Shown: positions 51,040 to 60,456, numbered from the stretch's first letter. The stretch: DNA of 64,000 bases from UBA1422 sp963676385 (GCA_963676385.2 CAXXMM010000002.1:279170-343169), one strand, 5' to 3'. Numbers and translations are program-made. Notes: generated by a model not told the origin, from the sequence alone.

Positions 51040-51585
51040 ATGGTTACTTTGGAACAAGTGGAAAAATTGAGGGGATACGCAGATATTTCCTATGACGAGG
51101 CCAAGGCCGCTTTGGAGAAAACCGGTGGGGATTTGCTTCAGGCGATTATTGACTTGGAAAAGACAGGAAAAATTAATCCGCCAAAGGGTGGCGGCACCTA
51201 TACGCCCTGCCCGGAGGCATCAACCCTGTCCGACTCCGGCCCATCCGTTGATGACGCCAAAGGCAAGAAATCCCAAGAGGACAGCGAGTTCAAGAAAAAT
51301 ATGCGGGGCCTGGGCCAATGGTTGCGGGGTCTGTTCCACAAAGGAAACAGCAATGCACTGGTAGTCCATCGTCATGGAGAAGAACTGATGCGTTTACCTA
51401 TCACCTTGCTGATTCTGCTACTGATTTTCATGTTCTGGATTGCCGTGCCCTTGCTGGTAATTGGTCTCTTCTTCAACTTCCGATATGCTTTCAAGGGTCC
51501 CGACATCAAGGGCAACAAGGTGAATGATGCCATGGATTCTGTGGCCAATGCTGCCGAGGACATCAAAAAAGACATCCCCAAATAG
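51040..51585 (+). CDS. DUF4342-like protein with UBA-like N-terminus and membrane helix
   Basis: A 181-residue protein. Residues 1-45 (LEQVEKLRGYADISYDEAKA) form a UBA/TS-N-like three-helix domain, followed by a disordered linker, a DUF4342-type region around residues 85-125 (GLGQWLRGLFHKGNS), a long membrane helix (LPITLLILLLIFMFWIAVPL), and a charged tail. It may help anchor or sense at the membrane; the real function is unknown. AAGGAGG precedes ATG 51040. It starts an operon with a two-component system. Confidence 0.75.
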   Translation: MVTLEQVEKLRGYADISYDEAKAALEKTGGDLLQAIIDLEKTGKINPPKGGGTYTPCPEASTLSDSGPSVDDAKGKKSQEDSEFKKNMRGLGQWLRGLFHKGNSNALVVHRHGEELMRLPITLLILLLIFMFWIAVPLLVIGLFFNFRYAFKGPDIKGNKVNDAMDSVANAAEDIKKDIPK

Positions 51586-51617
51586 GCTTTGGCGCTGCCG
51601 TAAGAATGGAGGTGCCC

Positions 51618-52304
51618 ATGCAGGAGCGAATTCTAATTATCGAAGACGAAGCAAAACTGGCCCGGTTCGTCGAACTGGAACTATCCTACGAAGGATATCA
51701 GGTGGATAAAGCCCCGGACGGAAGGACGGGGCTTGCTTTGGCTCAGTCCGGGGAATATGATTTGATTGCGCTGGACATTATGTTGCCGGACTTGAACGGC
51801 CTGGAAGTGTTGCGACGCATCCGCCAAAGCAAGTCCGTCCCGGTAATCTTGCTGACTGCCCGGGATGACGTCTTAGACAAGGTCGCCGGCTTGGACGGAG
51901 GGGCCAACGACTACATCACCAAACCTTTTGCCATTGAGGAGTTGCTGGCCCGAATTCGCGCAGTACTCCGTAGCCACCGTCAACAGATTGACCGCGGGGA
52001 AGCAATGGATATCTTCCAATGGGGGCCCCTGTCCCTCAATCCCCAAAGCCGCCAGGTTCTTGTCAGGGAATCTCCTTTGAATCTGACAAAAAAAGAATTC
52101 GACTTGCTGCATATCCTCTTGGTTAACAAAGGACGGGTCTTGGCCCGAGAACACCTGTTGGACAAGGTCTGGGGATATGATTTTCCCGGAGACACCAATG
52201 CGGTGGATGTTTACATCCGCTACCTTAGGGCCAAGATTGAAGAACCCTATGGCATCAAATTGATTCAAACGGTGAGAGGAGTGGGCTATGTCATCCGCGA
52301 CTGA
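51618..52304 (+). CDS. OmpR family response regulator
   Basis: A 228-residue regulator. Receiver domain: RILIIEDEAKLARFVELEL, phospho-acceptor Asp in ALDIMLPDLNG, LLTARDDVLDKVAG, and Lys in YITKPFAIEELLARI. C-terminal winged helix: LNLTKKEFDLLHILL and YDFPGDTNAVDVYIRYLRAK. GGAGGTG supports ATG 51618 over ATG 51606. The kinase gene overlaps its end by 17 nt. Codon choice is richer in G/C-ending codons than in most of the window. Confidence 0.94.
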   Translation: MQERILIIEDEAKLARFVELELSYEGYQVDKAPDGRTGLALAQSGEYDLIALDIMLPDLNGLEVLRRIRQSKSVPVILLTARDDVLDKVAGLDGGANDYITKPFAIEELLARIRAVLRSHRQQIDRGEAMDIFQWGPLSLNPQSRQVLVRESPLNLTKKEFDLLHILLVNKGRVLAREHLLDKVWGYDFPGDTNAVDVYIRYLRAKIEEPYGIKLIQTVRGVGYVIRD

Positions 52305-53703
52305 TTTGTCTTTGGTTCGAAAACTCACCACCTTCACATTATTCCGGATGCTTTCGGTTTTGTTGGTCTTGGATCTTCTGCTCTGTGGCTTTCTTGTGTT
52401 TTGGACTCTTTGGCAAAGTGAAAGGGAGATGGCCAAATTGCTGGCTGCCCCGACCCTTTCTGCAGAGAAAACACTGTCCTATGAGGTTTTTCCCTTGAAG
52501 GGGGAGCCTCTCGGGGTTTCGATTCCGGATTTTTTTCAAGACGTTTCTCCTCTGTCGCAATATCCTGCCATCCGTCGATTGTGGTATGACAGAACCCAAG
52601 GAACAGGACTAAAAATCCTGAAATATTCGGTTTCTTTTCCAGAAAAAAAGTGGGTTATCACCTATGACTACGGCCAATCCCTTCAAGGAGATATGGGCCC
52701 ATTGGCCGCGCTGGCCATTGTTGAGATCCTGATTTTGTTAGGGGAAACCCGACGGATTCGACGGGGAAATCGTCGCATCCTTCGCCCTATCACTGAGATG
52801 TCCCTTCAGGTTCAAACCTTGTCTACGGCCACCCCAGCCGCAAACACGCCGGAGGAATTGGAAAAACTAAAAAAATGGGCTGGCGCCTTGAGCAACATTG
52901 ATGCCAGTCGATTGGACCAGCGCCTGTCTGTGGAAGATGCCCAGAATGAGCTCAAAGATTTGGCCATGGCCATCAACAAGATGCTCAACCGAATTGACGA
53001 GGCCTATCAAAGCCAAGTTCGATTTGTGTCCGACGCATCCCATGAACTGCGGACACCCATATCTGTTATCCAAGGCTATGTCCACTTGTTGGACCGTTGG
53101 GGCAAAAATGATCCCGCCACTCTCCAGGAATCTATTGATGCCATCAAAAGTGAAGCGGAAAGCATGAAGAACCTCATCGAGCAACTTCTCTTTCTGGCTC
53201 GAGGTGACAGCGAAACCCTGCGATTGGAGTTGGCTGTTTTTGACTGCAAGGACACGGTGGAGGAAGTGCTCCGGGAAACTCGGATGATTGATCTCAGCCA
53301 TACCTTTTCTCTCAAGGGTTCAGAGGCAGCATGGATACAGGCAGACCGGCAATTGATAAAGCAGGCCCTCCGAATTTTGGTCGAAAACAGCATCAAATAC
53401 ACCCCGGACCAAGGAGATATTCAGATTACTCTTGGTCATGCTCAAGGCAACGTCTTTATCTCCGTTCAGGATCAGGGCATTGGCATAGATGCAGAAAATC
53501 TGCCCCGAATCTTTGACCGATTCTACCGTTCAGAAGAATCAAGGGACCGAAAGACCGGTGGTGCCGGCCTTGGTTTGGCCATTATGAAATGGATTGTGGA
53601 TCGTCACGGCGGCACCATCGAAGTGGTGAGCCGCAAAGACATTGGCACAAGGACCACCCTGCAACTGCCGGAAGCGCCCAAGGATGTCGCGACCCCTCAG
53701 TAA
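52288..53703 (+). CDS. Membrane sensor histidine kinase
   Basis: A 471-residue kinase. Helix 1 (about 19-43) and a second helix at about 140-150 flank a short extracytoplasmic domain; HAMP-like sequence follows. The phospho-accepting His is in FVSDASHELRTPIS (about 252), the N box is LVENSIKYTPDQG, and the G boxes are DQGIGIDAENLPRIFDRFYR and GGAGLGLAIMKWIVDRHGG. It pairs with the preceding response regulator. The signal is unknown. Confidence 0.94.
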   Translation: MSSATDLSLVRKLTTFTLFRMLSVLLVLDLLLCGFLVFWTLWQSEREMAKLLAAPTLSAEKTLSYEVFPLKGEPLGVSIPDFFQDVSPLSQYPAIRRLWYDRTQGTGLKILKYSVSFPEKKWVITYDYGQSLQGDMGPLAALAIVEILILLGETRRIRRGNRRILRPITEMSLQVQTLSTATPAANTPEELEKLKKWAGALSNIDASRLDQRLSVEDAQNELKDLAMAINKMLNRIDEAYQSQVRFVSDASHELRTPISVIQGYVHLLDRWGKNDPATLQESIDAIKSEAESMKNLIEQLLFLARGDSETLRLELAVFDCKDTVEEVLRETRMIDLSHTFSLKGSEAAWIQADRQLIKQALRILVENSIKYTPDQGDIQITLGHAQGNVFISVQDQGIGIDAENLPRIFDRFYRSEESRDRKTGGAGLGLAIMKWIVDRHGGTIEVVSRKDIGTRTTLQLPEAPKDVATPQ

Positions 53704-53779
53704 GGATGACATTTTCCTCAGAAAGACAGTTTCGTATGTGGGCAAAAATGAACACTGGGTATTGTAGTTTTAGAACCAA

Positions 53780-53815
53780 ACCGACCAATCGAACCAGTTG
53801 GTCGGTCTTTTGTTT
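53780..53815 (+). terminator. Intrinsic terminator of the two-component operon
   Basis: ACCGACCAA and TTGGTCGGT form a perfect 9-bp stem, then CTTTTGTTT. Confidence 0.88.
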
Positions 53816-53934
53816 CGCCTCAGAAAGAAAAATGATATAATCATTTCAAATAAGTGGATACCCCAGTTCGCAAAAGGTTGCTACTTGAAGCAGAACACAA
53901 AATTCCAGTGAAATCTAGCAGGAGGCACAGTATC

Positions 53935-55368
53935 TTGGACAGAAACATGTATGAGAACCTGAAACCCAATGAACGGAAAGCGTTTTTTGAACGTGTCTTA
54001 AACGGCATTCATGACAGAATCTACGTAGCAGACGCCAAGGGAAACATTCTCATGGTCAATGATGCGGCGGTCAGGGATTATAATAACCAGCTAACCCGGG
54101 AGGAACTTATCGGAAGCAATTTGGGAGACCTTGCAAAAAAAGGATATATGAAAGAATCCTTGACCATGAAGGTGATCAAAACAAACAAACCCCAAGGGCT
54201 GATTTACGATGAACCGGAAGGACATAAACTATTAGCTTGGGGAAATCCGTTTTTCAAGGAGAATGAGTTAGAGTTTGTCGTTTGCACAGAGTGGGATTTA
54301 CAAAGTCTGGACACCCTGAATTCTTTTTTGACAGATCCAAACCGGGCAATCCCTAATATGCAGTCGGAGCTTTTGTATTACCGGGCACGCTCTGCCATGC
54401 CAAGTGATATTATTGCAAAAAGCAAAAAAATGAGGGAGATTCTTGATACGGCGGCAGTCAGCGCAAGGACGGACGCAACTGTGTTGATTCAAGGGGAATC
54501 AGGGACGGGCAAGGAAATACTGATGAAATACATGAATTTTCGAAGCCCTCGGGTTGACTCGCCTTTAATTGAAGTGAATTGTGGGGCGATTCCGGAAAAT
54601 CTTTTTGAATCCGAATTTTTTGGCTATGTGAAAGGGGCGTTCACCGGGGCGTTGTCCACCGGCAAAGCAGGATACTTTGAAATGGCAAATCACGGGACTC
54701 TTTTTCTTGATGAGATTGAAGCCTTGCCATTGCCTGCACAGGCCAAGCTCCTTAGAGTCTTACAGGAACGGGAAGTTTGTCGCATCGGCGGTGTTCTGAG
54801 CCTGCCCATCAATGTAAAAGTCATTGCCGCGACCAATGCAAACCTTGAACAAATGGTAAAGGGGAAAAAATTTAGGGAAGATCTGTACTATCGGCTCAAT
54901 GTGATTCCCATCACCATTCCGCCGTTGAGAGAAAGAAGAGAGGACATCCCCGAACTGGTACGGCATTTCAATAAACTTTATAACATAAAATATAAAATGG
55001 AAAAGAAAATCTCCCCGAAAGATATAGATATATTTTTGCAGTATGAATGGCCTGGCAACGTTCGAGAATTGCAGAACCTAATTGAGAGAGTGCTCATTAC
55101 CACTAGAGAGGAGAGAATCCCCAGAAAGGTATGGGAACAGCTGATTATGCTTCCGGGAACCCTTCCTGAAAAAGCGGTGGAACCAAAGGCGACAAGACTG
55201 GGAAATCTGAAGGAAACTGTGGAAGAATATGAAAAATCCTTGCTACTGGCAAATATGAAGTATTACAAAAACTCTCGTCAATTTGCTGCCATGTTGGGAA
55301 TAGAGAAATCTACCATCAACAGGAAACTAAAAAAGTATGGCATTAAGAAACCGATTGATTGGGAGTAG
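53935..55368 (+). CDS. Sigma-54-dependent activator with PAS domain
   Basis: A 477-residue enhancer-binding protein: PAS domain (about 15-125; RVLNGIHDRIYVADAKGNI), AAA+ domain with Walker A GESGTGKE (about 187), GAFTGA loop (about 234), Walker B FLDEIEALP, and EWPGNVRELQNLIERV, and a C-terminal Fis-type helix-turn-helix (SRQFAAMLGIEKSTINRKLKKYG). The likely start is TTG 53935, with AGGAGG 9 nt upstream; GTG 53854 and ATG 53947 are alternatives. It should switch on the downstream saccharopine-dehydrogenase-like/permease operon from the tandem palindromes at 55405-55463. Confidence 0.93.
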   Translation: MDRNMYENLKPNERKAFFERVLNGIHDRIYVADAKGNILMVNDAAVRDYNNQLTREELIGSNLGDLAKKGYMKESLTMKVIKTNKPQGLIYDEPEGHKLLAWGNPFFKENELEFVVCTEWDLQSLDTLNSFLTDPNRAIPNMQSELLYYRARSAMPSDIIAKSKKMREILDTAAVSARTDATVLIQGESGTGKEILMKYMNFRSPRVDSPLIEVNCGAIPENLFESEFFGYVKGAFTGALSTGKAGYFEMANHGTLFLDEIEALPLPAQAKLLRVLQEREVCRIGGVLSLPINVKVIAATNANLEQMVKGKKFREDLYYRLNVIPITIPPLRERREDIPELVRHFNKLYNIKYKMEKKISPKDIDIFLQYEWPGNVRELQNLIERVLITTREERIPRKVWEQLIMLPGTLPEKAVEPKATRLGNLKETVEEYEKSLLLANMKYYKNSRQFAAMLGIEKSTINRKLKKYGIKKPIDWE

Positions 55369-55404
55369 GGAACAAAAATATCCTGGCGCAGCATTGCACC
55401 GAAA

Positions 55405-55463
55405 AGCAAATTTGCGCCGGGATTTTTTGCGCCCTGGCGTATTTTGGAGCAAATTTGCGCCGG
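55405..55463 (+). promoter_or_regulatory. Tandem upstream activator sites for the sigma-54 operon
   Basis: AGCAAATTTGCGCCGG occurs twice, at 55405-55420 and 55448-55463. Each copy contains the perfect palindrome GCAAATTTGC. Centres are 43 bp apart, about four helical turns, so both face the same side. They lie about 85-145 bp upstream of the predicted start point, the normal place for enhancer sites of sigma-54 activators. Confidence 0.75.
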
Positions 55464-55523
55464 ATATTATATTACCCGTTGTAAAAGCGTTGAAAACACT
55501 GAAGAATGACAGGTGAGTTTTCT

Positions 55524-55539
55524 TGGCATGTCCTTTGCA
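55524..55539 (+). promoter_or_regulatory. Sigma-54 (-24/-12) promoter
   Basis: TGGCATGTCCTTTGCA matches TGGCAC-n5-TTGCW at every key position except one (T for C). GG and GC are correctly spaced. It lies 38 nt ahead of the next start codon. Confidence 0.9.
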
Positions 55540-55576
55540 CTATCTGATAGTGAATGACACAAATAAGGAGGAAACC

Positions 55577-56812
55577 ATGAAAATACTTGTTATGGGTGCC
55601 GGCGGTCAAGGAGCACCGTGCGCATCAATTTTATCAAAAGATCCTGATATTTCTAAAGTCAAACTTTGTGACTTGGACCCTGAGCTGTTGGAGAAGGTGG
55701 CCGCAAAGATTGGGAGCAGCAAAGTAATCACAGAGCAAGTGGACGCGACAGACATTGATGCCATCGTCAAGGCGGCAGAAGGAATGGATGCAATCATTGA
55801 TTTGCTCACCCCTGCACTGTTTTTGAATGTCTTGGCTGCGGCAAAAAAGGCAAAAGTGCATTACGTGAACACCGCATGGGAAGAATACCTGTTTGAAGGG
55901 TTTGAGGAAAATGGTATTCAACTTGGCGCAAAACTTCAGGGAAATGATGACTATGCAAACGCAGGGTTAACAGCAATCCTTGGATGTGGCATGACCTCTG
56001 GGTTTACCACCAATGTCTTAATTCGCCACTATGTTGATAAATTGGATACCATTGAAAGCATCAAAATCAGACTTGCCAAAAAAGATACAACCATAAGTGA
56101 TGAGGAGGAAATACTAAAACCATGGAATCCGGGATGGAACCCCAGACAGGCTGTGTTGGATTTTGTTGTTCCGACTTATAAATATGTTGATGGGAAGTTT
56201 ATTAAAATGGAACAGGTTTTTGCGGAGCCTGAGATTTGGGATTTCCCGGGCATCGGAAAAACCCTGGTTGCCCATCATGCCCACGAGGAGCCTTTTAGTC
56301 TGCCCCATACCTTTGCCGAGAAAGGTCTTAAGTATTGTGACTTCAAGTACTATGTGGGCAAGCAAATTGCACCCATCATAGCATTGGGTCTTGGCCAGGA
56401 GGAAAGGATAAACGTGAAGGGAACGGAAATCAGTCCCTTGGATGTGGTTTTGCATTTTGTTCCATCCCCGGGGGATGCATTTTTGAATGAAGATCCTACC
56501 CAGTTTAGCCACTTGGATCAGACGAAGCTGGTGGTTATTATAAGCGAGATGATTGGGACCAAGAACGGAAAAAAATTGAAGTACTTAATCGATGTTCCTG
56601 CAATCAATGTTCCGCGTCAGCAGATGTATGATACCTATGGGACGTCCATCATCTCCGTTGCCTTGCCTGCAGTGATTGGCGCCAAGATGGCAATAGAAGG
56701 AACCATGAAGGGAATTATTCAGCCCCAGGATTTGGATGCCGGCAGATTTCTTGATTTGATGAAAAAAAGCGGACATCCAACCAAATGGAATGAAACAGTA
56801 ACTGAATTATAG
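55577..56812 (+). CDS. Saccharopine dehydrogenase-like oxidoreductase
   Basis: A 411-residue protein. The Rossmann fold at the N-terminus reads KILVMGAGGQGAPCASIL; ELLEKVAAKIG and TEQVDATDIDAIVKAAEGMD continue the NAD(P) domain of the saccharopine dehydrogenase family. Members act on amino-acid-like secondary amines (saccharopine, carboxynorspermidine and others); the substrate here cannot be fixed. AGGAGG precedes ATG 55577. It shares a sigma-54-controlled operon with an amino acid permease. Confidence 0.85.
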   Translation: MKILVMGAGGQGAPCASILSKDPDISKVKLCDLDPELLEKVAAKIGSSKVITEQVDATDIDAIVKAAEGMDAIIDLLTPALFLNVLAAAKKAKVHYVNTAWEEYLFEGFEENGIQLGAKLQGNDDYANAGLTAILGCGMTSGFTTNVLIRHYVDKLDTIESIKIRLAKKDTTISDEEEILKPWNPGWNPRQAVLDFVVPTYKYVDGKFIKMEQVFAEPEIWDFPGIGKTLVAHHAHEEPFSLPHTFAEKGLKYCDFKYYVGKQIAPIIALGLGQEERINVKGTEISPLDVVLHFVPSPGDAFLNEDPTQFSHLDQTKLVVIISEMIGTKNGKKLKYLIDVPAINVPRQQMYDTYGTSIISVALPAVIGAKMAIEGTMKGIIQPQDLDAGRFLDLMKKSGHPTKWNETVTEL

Positions 56813-56833
56813 TTGATTGAAAGGAGAACATAA

Positions 56834-58453
56834 ATGAGCAACGCACCAAACAAAGGTTTGAAAGAACATGACGTCAAACTTCATACAGTTGTCAGCATCA
56901 TGTACTGCCTTGTAGCGGCTGGAGCCTTTGGCATTGAAGCGATGATTCCGGAGTCTGGTCCTGGATTGACGCTATTGATGCTTTGTCTATTGCCTTTTTT
57001 CTGGGCGGCGCCCCAGGCATTGGTTTCAGCTGAACTTGGGTCCGCCATTCCCGAAGCGGGAGGATATTACAAATGGGTTCAGCGGGGACTTGGAGAATTT
57101 TGGTCATTCCAAGCCGGATGGTGCAGAACACTGTCTTGCTACTTGGATAATACCATCTATGTGGTGTTGGCGGCATCCTATCTTGGCATGCTATTGCCAC
57201 TTTCCGATGTGCAACTTTATATTGTGAAAGCGTTCATTATCATTTTCTTTACCTACATCAACTTGCGGGGAATCAAAGAAGTGGGCGCTGTTAGCACCTT
57301 CCTTTCCCTTTGCGTATTGATTGCATTTGCAGCAGTTGCCGTTGTGGGATTTACCCATTGGAATTTTAACCCGGTGAGCCCCTTTATTCCTGAAGGCTAT
57401 TCAGTACTGGGGAGCGTGGGTGCCAGCCTTGCAATCGGTATGTGGATGTACTCAGGATATACGGCGATGTCAACCCTGGGTGGAGAAATTAAGGACAAAT
57501 CCCTTATTCCAAAGGGACTGTTGATAATCTTGCCCTTAACCGCAGCCTCCTATATATTGCCAACCCTTGCCGGTTTGGCTTCCGTGGGCCAATGGGAAAA
57601 TTGGAGTACATCAGATGGGGTTTCATTTGGAAATGTACTGGCTCTTGCCGGAGGATGGGGATTGCCGGTATTCCTTGTGGTTGCGGTACTTGCCAATCTA
57701 TCAATTTTCAACACCTATATTACCTCAATTTCCAGAGGCTTTTTCGCTATGGCAGAAGATAATCTTGCTCCAAAATCACTGGTGAAAGTTAGCAAAAAAC
57801 ACATCCCGTATGTGGGGGTTGTTTCCCTTGGGGTATTTTGCTTAATTGCATGCACCTTTGATTTTAGCATTATTGTAACCGTTGATGTAATGCTGTTGAT
57901 GGTAGATTACGTATTGGTTTGGATTGCAGGGATTGCGCTTCGAAAAAAAGAGCCGGAAATGCCTCGACCCTTCAAAATCCCAGTGGGAACCAAGGGCTTT
58001 ATTGCAATTGTTGCGCCGGGCATCACCATTGCGGTTGCAGCATTGTTATTAAACGGGGCCGACTATTTCTTTGCCGGTATGATAGGATTCATTAGTGCAC
58101 CGTTGATGTATATTATCTGGAAAAGGATGTATGGTGGGCTAAACAAGAATAATTCGGAAAAATATCCGATTAACCCAAAGACAAAACTGGCGCCTGGAGA
58201 TTTACATCGTATGGCGATTATATTTGGATTCCTTGCCATTGTTGGGTTTGTTGGAATCTTCTTCTTCCCATGGTATGAAGCGGATTGGGCGGTTGAATAC
58301 TATACTGGAGAGTATGGGGAAGGAGCCTATCAAATTATTTTGTCTGGCATTAAAATTGCGACAATCGTTTACGGAGTGATTGCCATTCTTACAAAAGTAA
58401 TTGCTGCAAAAGTAGATCCGGTCCTCAAAAATGTAAACGAAACACCTCATTAA
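56834..58453 (+). CDS. APC family amino acid permease
   Basis: A 539-residue permease with about 12-14 helices. Helix 1 (AAGAFGIEAMIPESGPGLTLL) and SAIPEAGGYYKWVQRGLGEFW are hallmark APC segments. A longer C-terminus adds two helices. AAAGGAG precedes ATG 56834. With the preceding enzyme it forms an uptake-and-conversion pair for an amino acid or amine. Confidence 0.92.
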   Translation: MSNAPNKGLKEHDVKLHTVVSIMYCLVAAGAFGIEAMIPESGPGLTLLMLCLLPFFWAAPQALVSAELGSAIPEAGGYYKWVQRGLGEFWSFQAGWCRTLSCYLDNTIYVVLAASYLGMLLPLSDVQLYIVKAFIIIFFTYINLRGIKEVGAVSTFLSLCVLIAFAAVAVVGFTHWNFNPVSPFIPEGYSVLGSVGASLAIGMWMYSGYTAMSTLGGEIKDKSLIPKGLLIILPLTAASYILPTLAGLASVGQWENWSTSDGVSFGNVLALAGGWGLPVFLVVAVLANLSIFNTYITSISRGFFAMAEDNLAPKSLVKVSKKHIPYVGVVSLGVFCLIACTFDFSIIVTVDVMLLMVDYVLVWIAGIALRKKEPEMPRPFKIPVGTKGFIAIVAPGITIAVAALLLNGADYFFAGMIGFISAPLMYIIWKRMYGGLNKNNSEKYPINPKTKLAPGDLHRMAIIFGFLAIVGFVGIFFFPWYEADWAVEYYTGEYGEGAYQIILSGIKIATIVYGVIAILTKVIAAKVDPVLKNVNETPH

Positions 58454-58479
58454 AGCATTTTATATTTCAGTCGAGGACA

Positions 58480-58532
58480 AAAAGCCGGGCATCTGTATAA
58501 CAAAAACTGTTATTGCGGATGTACCGGCTTTT
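58480..58532 (+). terminator. Intrinsic terminator of the permease operon
   Basis: AAAAGCCGG pairs with CCGGCTTTT around a loop that contains a second small stem (ATC/GAT). Ends in T residues. Confidence 0.8.
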
Positions 58533-58597
58533 CAATAATGAAAAAAGACGCCACCTGTTCAAGTGATTATGGTACACTGGAAGAAATGGAGGAAGCA

Positions 58598-59647
58598 ATG
58601 GATCATCAAGGACAAAAACATCAGCGGAGAGTTCGATATGCCGGCACCTATCCCAAAAACTATGGAGAAAAGTATAAAGAACTTCAACCTGAAAAATATG
58701 TTGAAACGGTGGAAAAGGTCATGCAAAAAGGGAGCACACCCGCCGGGATGCACCGTTCCATTTGTGTGGAAGAAATCCTGGAATTTTTACAAATTACCCC
58801 GGGACAAATTGGATTAGATGCAACCTTGGGGTATGGGGGGCATACATTGGAGATGCTCAAGTGTTTGGATTTCAAAGGACACCTATATGCAATTGATGTG
58901 GATTCCTTGGAATTGCCCAGCACTCGGGAACGCTTAGAAAGTTTGGGGTACGGCCCGGAAATTCTTACAATTCGGCAAATGAATTTTTCCAGTATCAATC
59001 AAATCATTGCTGAATCGGGACCATTGGATTTTATTTTGGCGGATTTGGGGGTATCCTCCATGCAAATTGACAACCCACAAAGAGGCTTTTCCTTTAAAGC
59101 AGAGGGCCCCTTAGATTTAAGGATGAACCCCAAAAAAGGAAAGTCTGCCGCAGATCGACTTAAATCCATTTCTCAAGATGAATTGGAAGAAATATTGAGA
59201 GAGAATGCAGATGAGCCTAATGCCAAAGCCATCGCCAAGGCTGTTGTGGCACAAATCAGAAAAGGGGAAGACCTATCCACAACCACACAGTTTCAACGAA
59301 TCATCAAGAATACCTTGAAGACCATTCCCGGAAGCAACAGCAATGAGGAGATCAAAAAAGCCTGCCAACGCTCTTTTCAAGCCCTTCGAATTGATGTGAA
59401 TAATGAGTTGGGCGTATTATATGAATTTTTGGAGAAACTTCCTATGGCCCTAGCTCCAGGGGGGCGCGTTGCCATTTTGTCCTTTCATTCAGGAGAAGAT
59501 CGTCTGGTTAAAAAGTCCTTTCAGCGGTTGCTTCGAGGGGGAATTTATGCTGGAATTGCAGAGGAACCCATTCGCGCTTCAGCGGAAGAACGTAGAAATA
59601 ACGGTCGAGCACGCTCTGCTAAATTGCGATGGGCGATAAAAGTATAG
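58598..59647 (+). CDS. RsmH-like 16S rRNA (cytosine-N4) methyltransferase
   Basis: A 349-residue methyltransferase. SAM site GLDATLGYGGHTLEML, acidic residue IDVDSLEL, ILADLGVSSMQIDNPQRGFSF and the C-terminal AILSFHSGEDRLVKKSF are all RsmH/MraW signatures. A 50-residue N-terminal extension (RYAGTYPKNYGEKYKELQPE) is extra. The gene lies outside any cell-division cluster, which suggests a paralogue of the dcw-cluster rsmH. GGAGG precedes ATG 58598. Confidence 0.88.
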   Translation: MDHQGQKHQRRVRYAGTYPKNYGEKYKELQPEKYVETVEKVMQKGSTPAGMHRSICVEEILEFLQITPGQIGLDATLGYGGHTLEMLKCLDFKGHLYAIDVDSLELPSTRERLESLGYGPEILTIRQMNFSSINQIIAESGPLDFILADLGVSSMQIDNPQRGFSFKAEGPLDLRMNPKKGKSAADRLKSISQDELEEILRENADEPNAKAIAKAVVAQIRKGEDLSTTTQFQRIIKNTLKTIPGSNSNEEIKKACQRSFQALRIDVNNELGVLYEFLEKLPMALAPGGRVAILSFHSGEDRLVKKSFQRLLRGGIYAGIAEEPIRASAEERRNNGRARSAKLRWAIKV

Positions 59648-59656
59648 GAGGAGATT

Positions 59657-60436
59657 ATGAAAACGGGGGACGTTATGAAAACAAAGTTGTATGGGGTGGT
59701 TATTGCCGTAGGGATACTGAGTCTTTTGGATTTTGTACTGGTGGTTGCCAAGGGAAATACGTTACACATAGGTACTATTTCTCTTTTGATCATAGGGATT
59801 CTATGTATCCTATTAGGTTATTTGAAAATATTCAAAAAGGTTCAAATCATTAAAAATAAATATCTTTCTCGAACCATCATCATTTGTTTTGCTTTGTTTT
59901 TGTGTTCCTTTGTCACCATTGAAAGCTTGATGTGGGCTTCTGCCAAAGACGAAAGCAATCAAACCGTGGATTTTGTTATTTTGCTGGGAGCCGGTTTACA
60001 GGGGGACAAAATAACTGTAACCTTCAAAAACCGGATTGATGAATGCGCAGCATACTTAGAATCACATCCCAACACCAAGGTGGTTGTCACCGGAGGCCAG
60101 GGGATTGGTGAAACCATCACAGAAGCAGAAGCGATGGAAAGATATTTAGTGGAAAAGGGGATTTCAGAGGATCGGATATATCAAGAAGATCAGGCGACCA
60201 GCACCTTTGAAAACCTAGAATTTTCAAAAATTATTATAGACGCAAGTTTTAGTCAAAAAGATTACACAATTATCATAGCGACGAATGACTTTCATCTATT
60301 TCGGGCAAAAATGCTGGCAAAAAGGCTAGGACTTGAAGCTTATGGGATGCCTGCAAAGACTTGGTGGGCCGCGTACCCCGGGAATTGCATCAGAGAATAT
60401 TTTGCAGTGATAAAATCATATGTTGTGGACCGATAA
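59657..60436 (+). CDS. YdcF/SanA family (DUF218) membrane protein
   Basis: A 259-residue protein with three membrane helices in the first 100 residues and a C-terminal DUF218 domain (VDFVILLGAGLQGDKIT, KVVVTGGQGIGETITEAEAM, IIIATNDFHLFRAKMLAKRLG). The family is linked to envelope and vancomycin-exclusion functions. AGGAGGAG precedes ATG 59657, 9 nt after rsmH. Confidence 0.88.
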   Translation: MKTGDVMKTKLYGVVIAVGILSLLDFVLVVAKGNTLHIGTISLLIIGILCILLGYLKIFKKVQIIKNKYLSRTIIICFALFLCSFVTIESLMWASAKDESNQTVDFVILLGAGLQGDKITVTFKNRIDECAAYLESHPNTKVVVTGGQGIGETITEAEAMERYLVEKGISEDRIYQEDQATSTFENLEFSKIIIDASFSQKDYTIIIATNDFHLFRAKMLAKRLGLEAYGMPAKTWWAAYPGNCIREYFAVIKSYVVDR

Positions 60437-60456
60437 ATTTACAGTGTACCGGCAAA

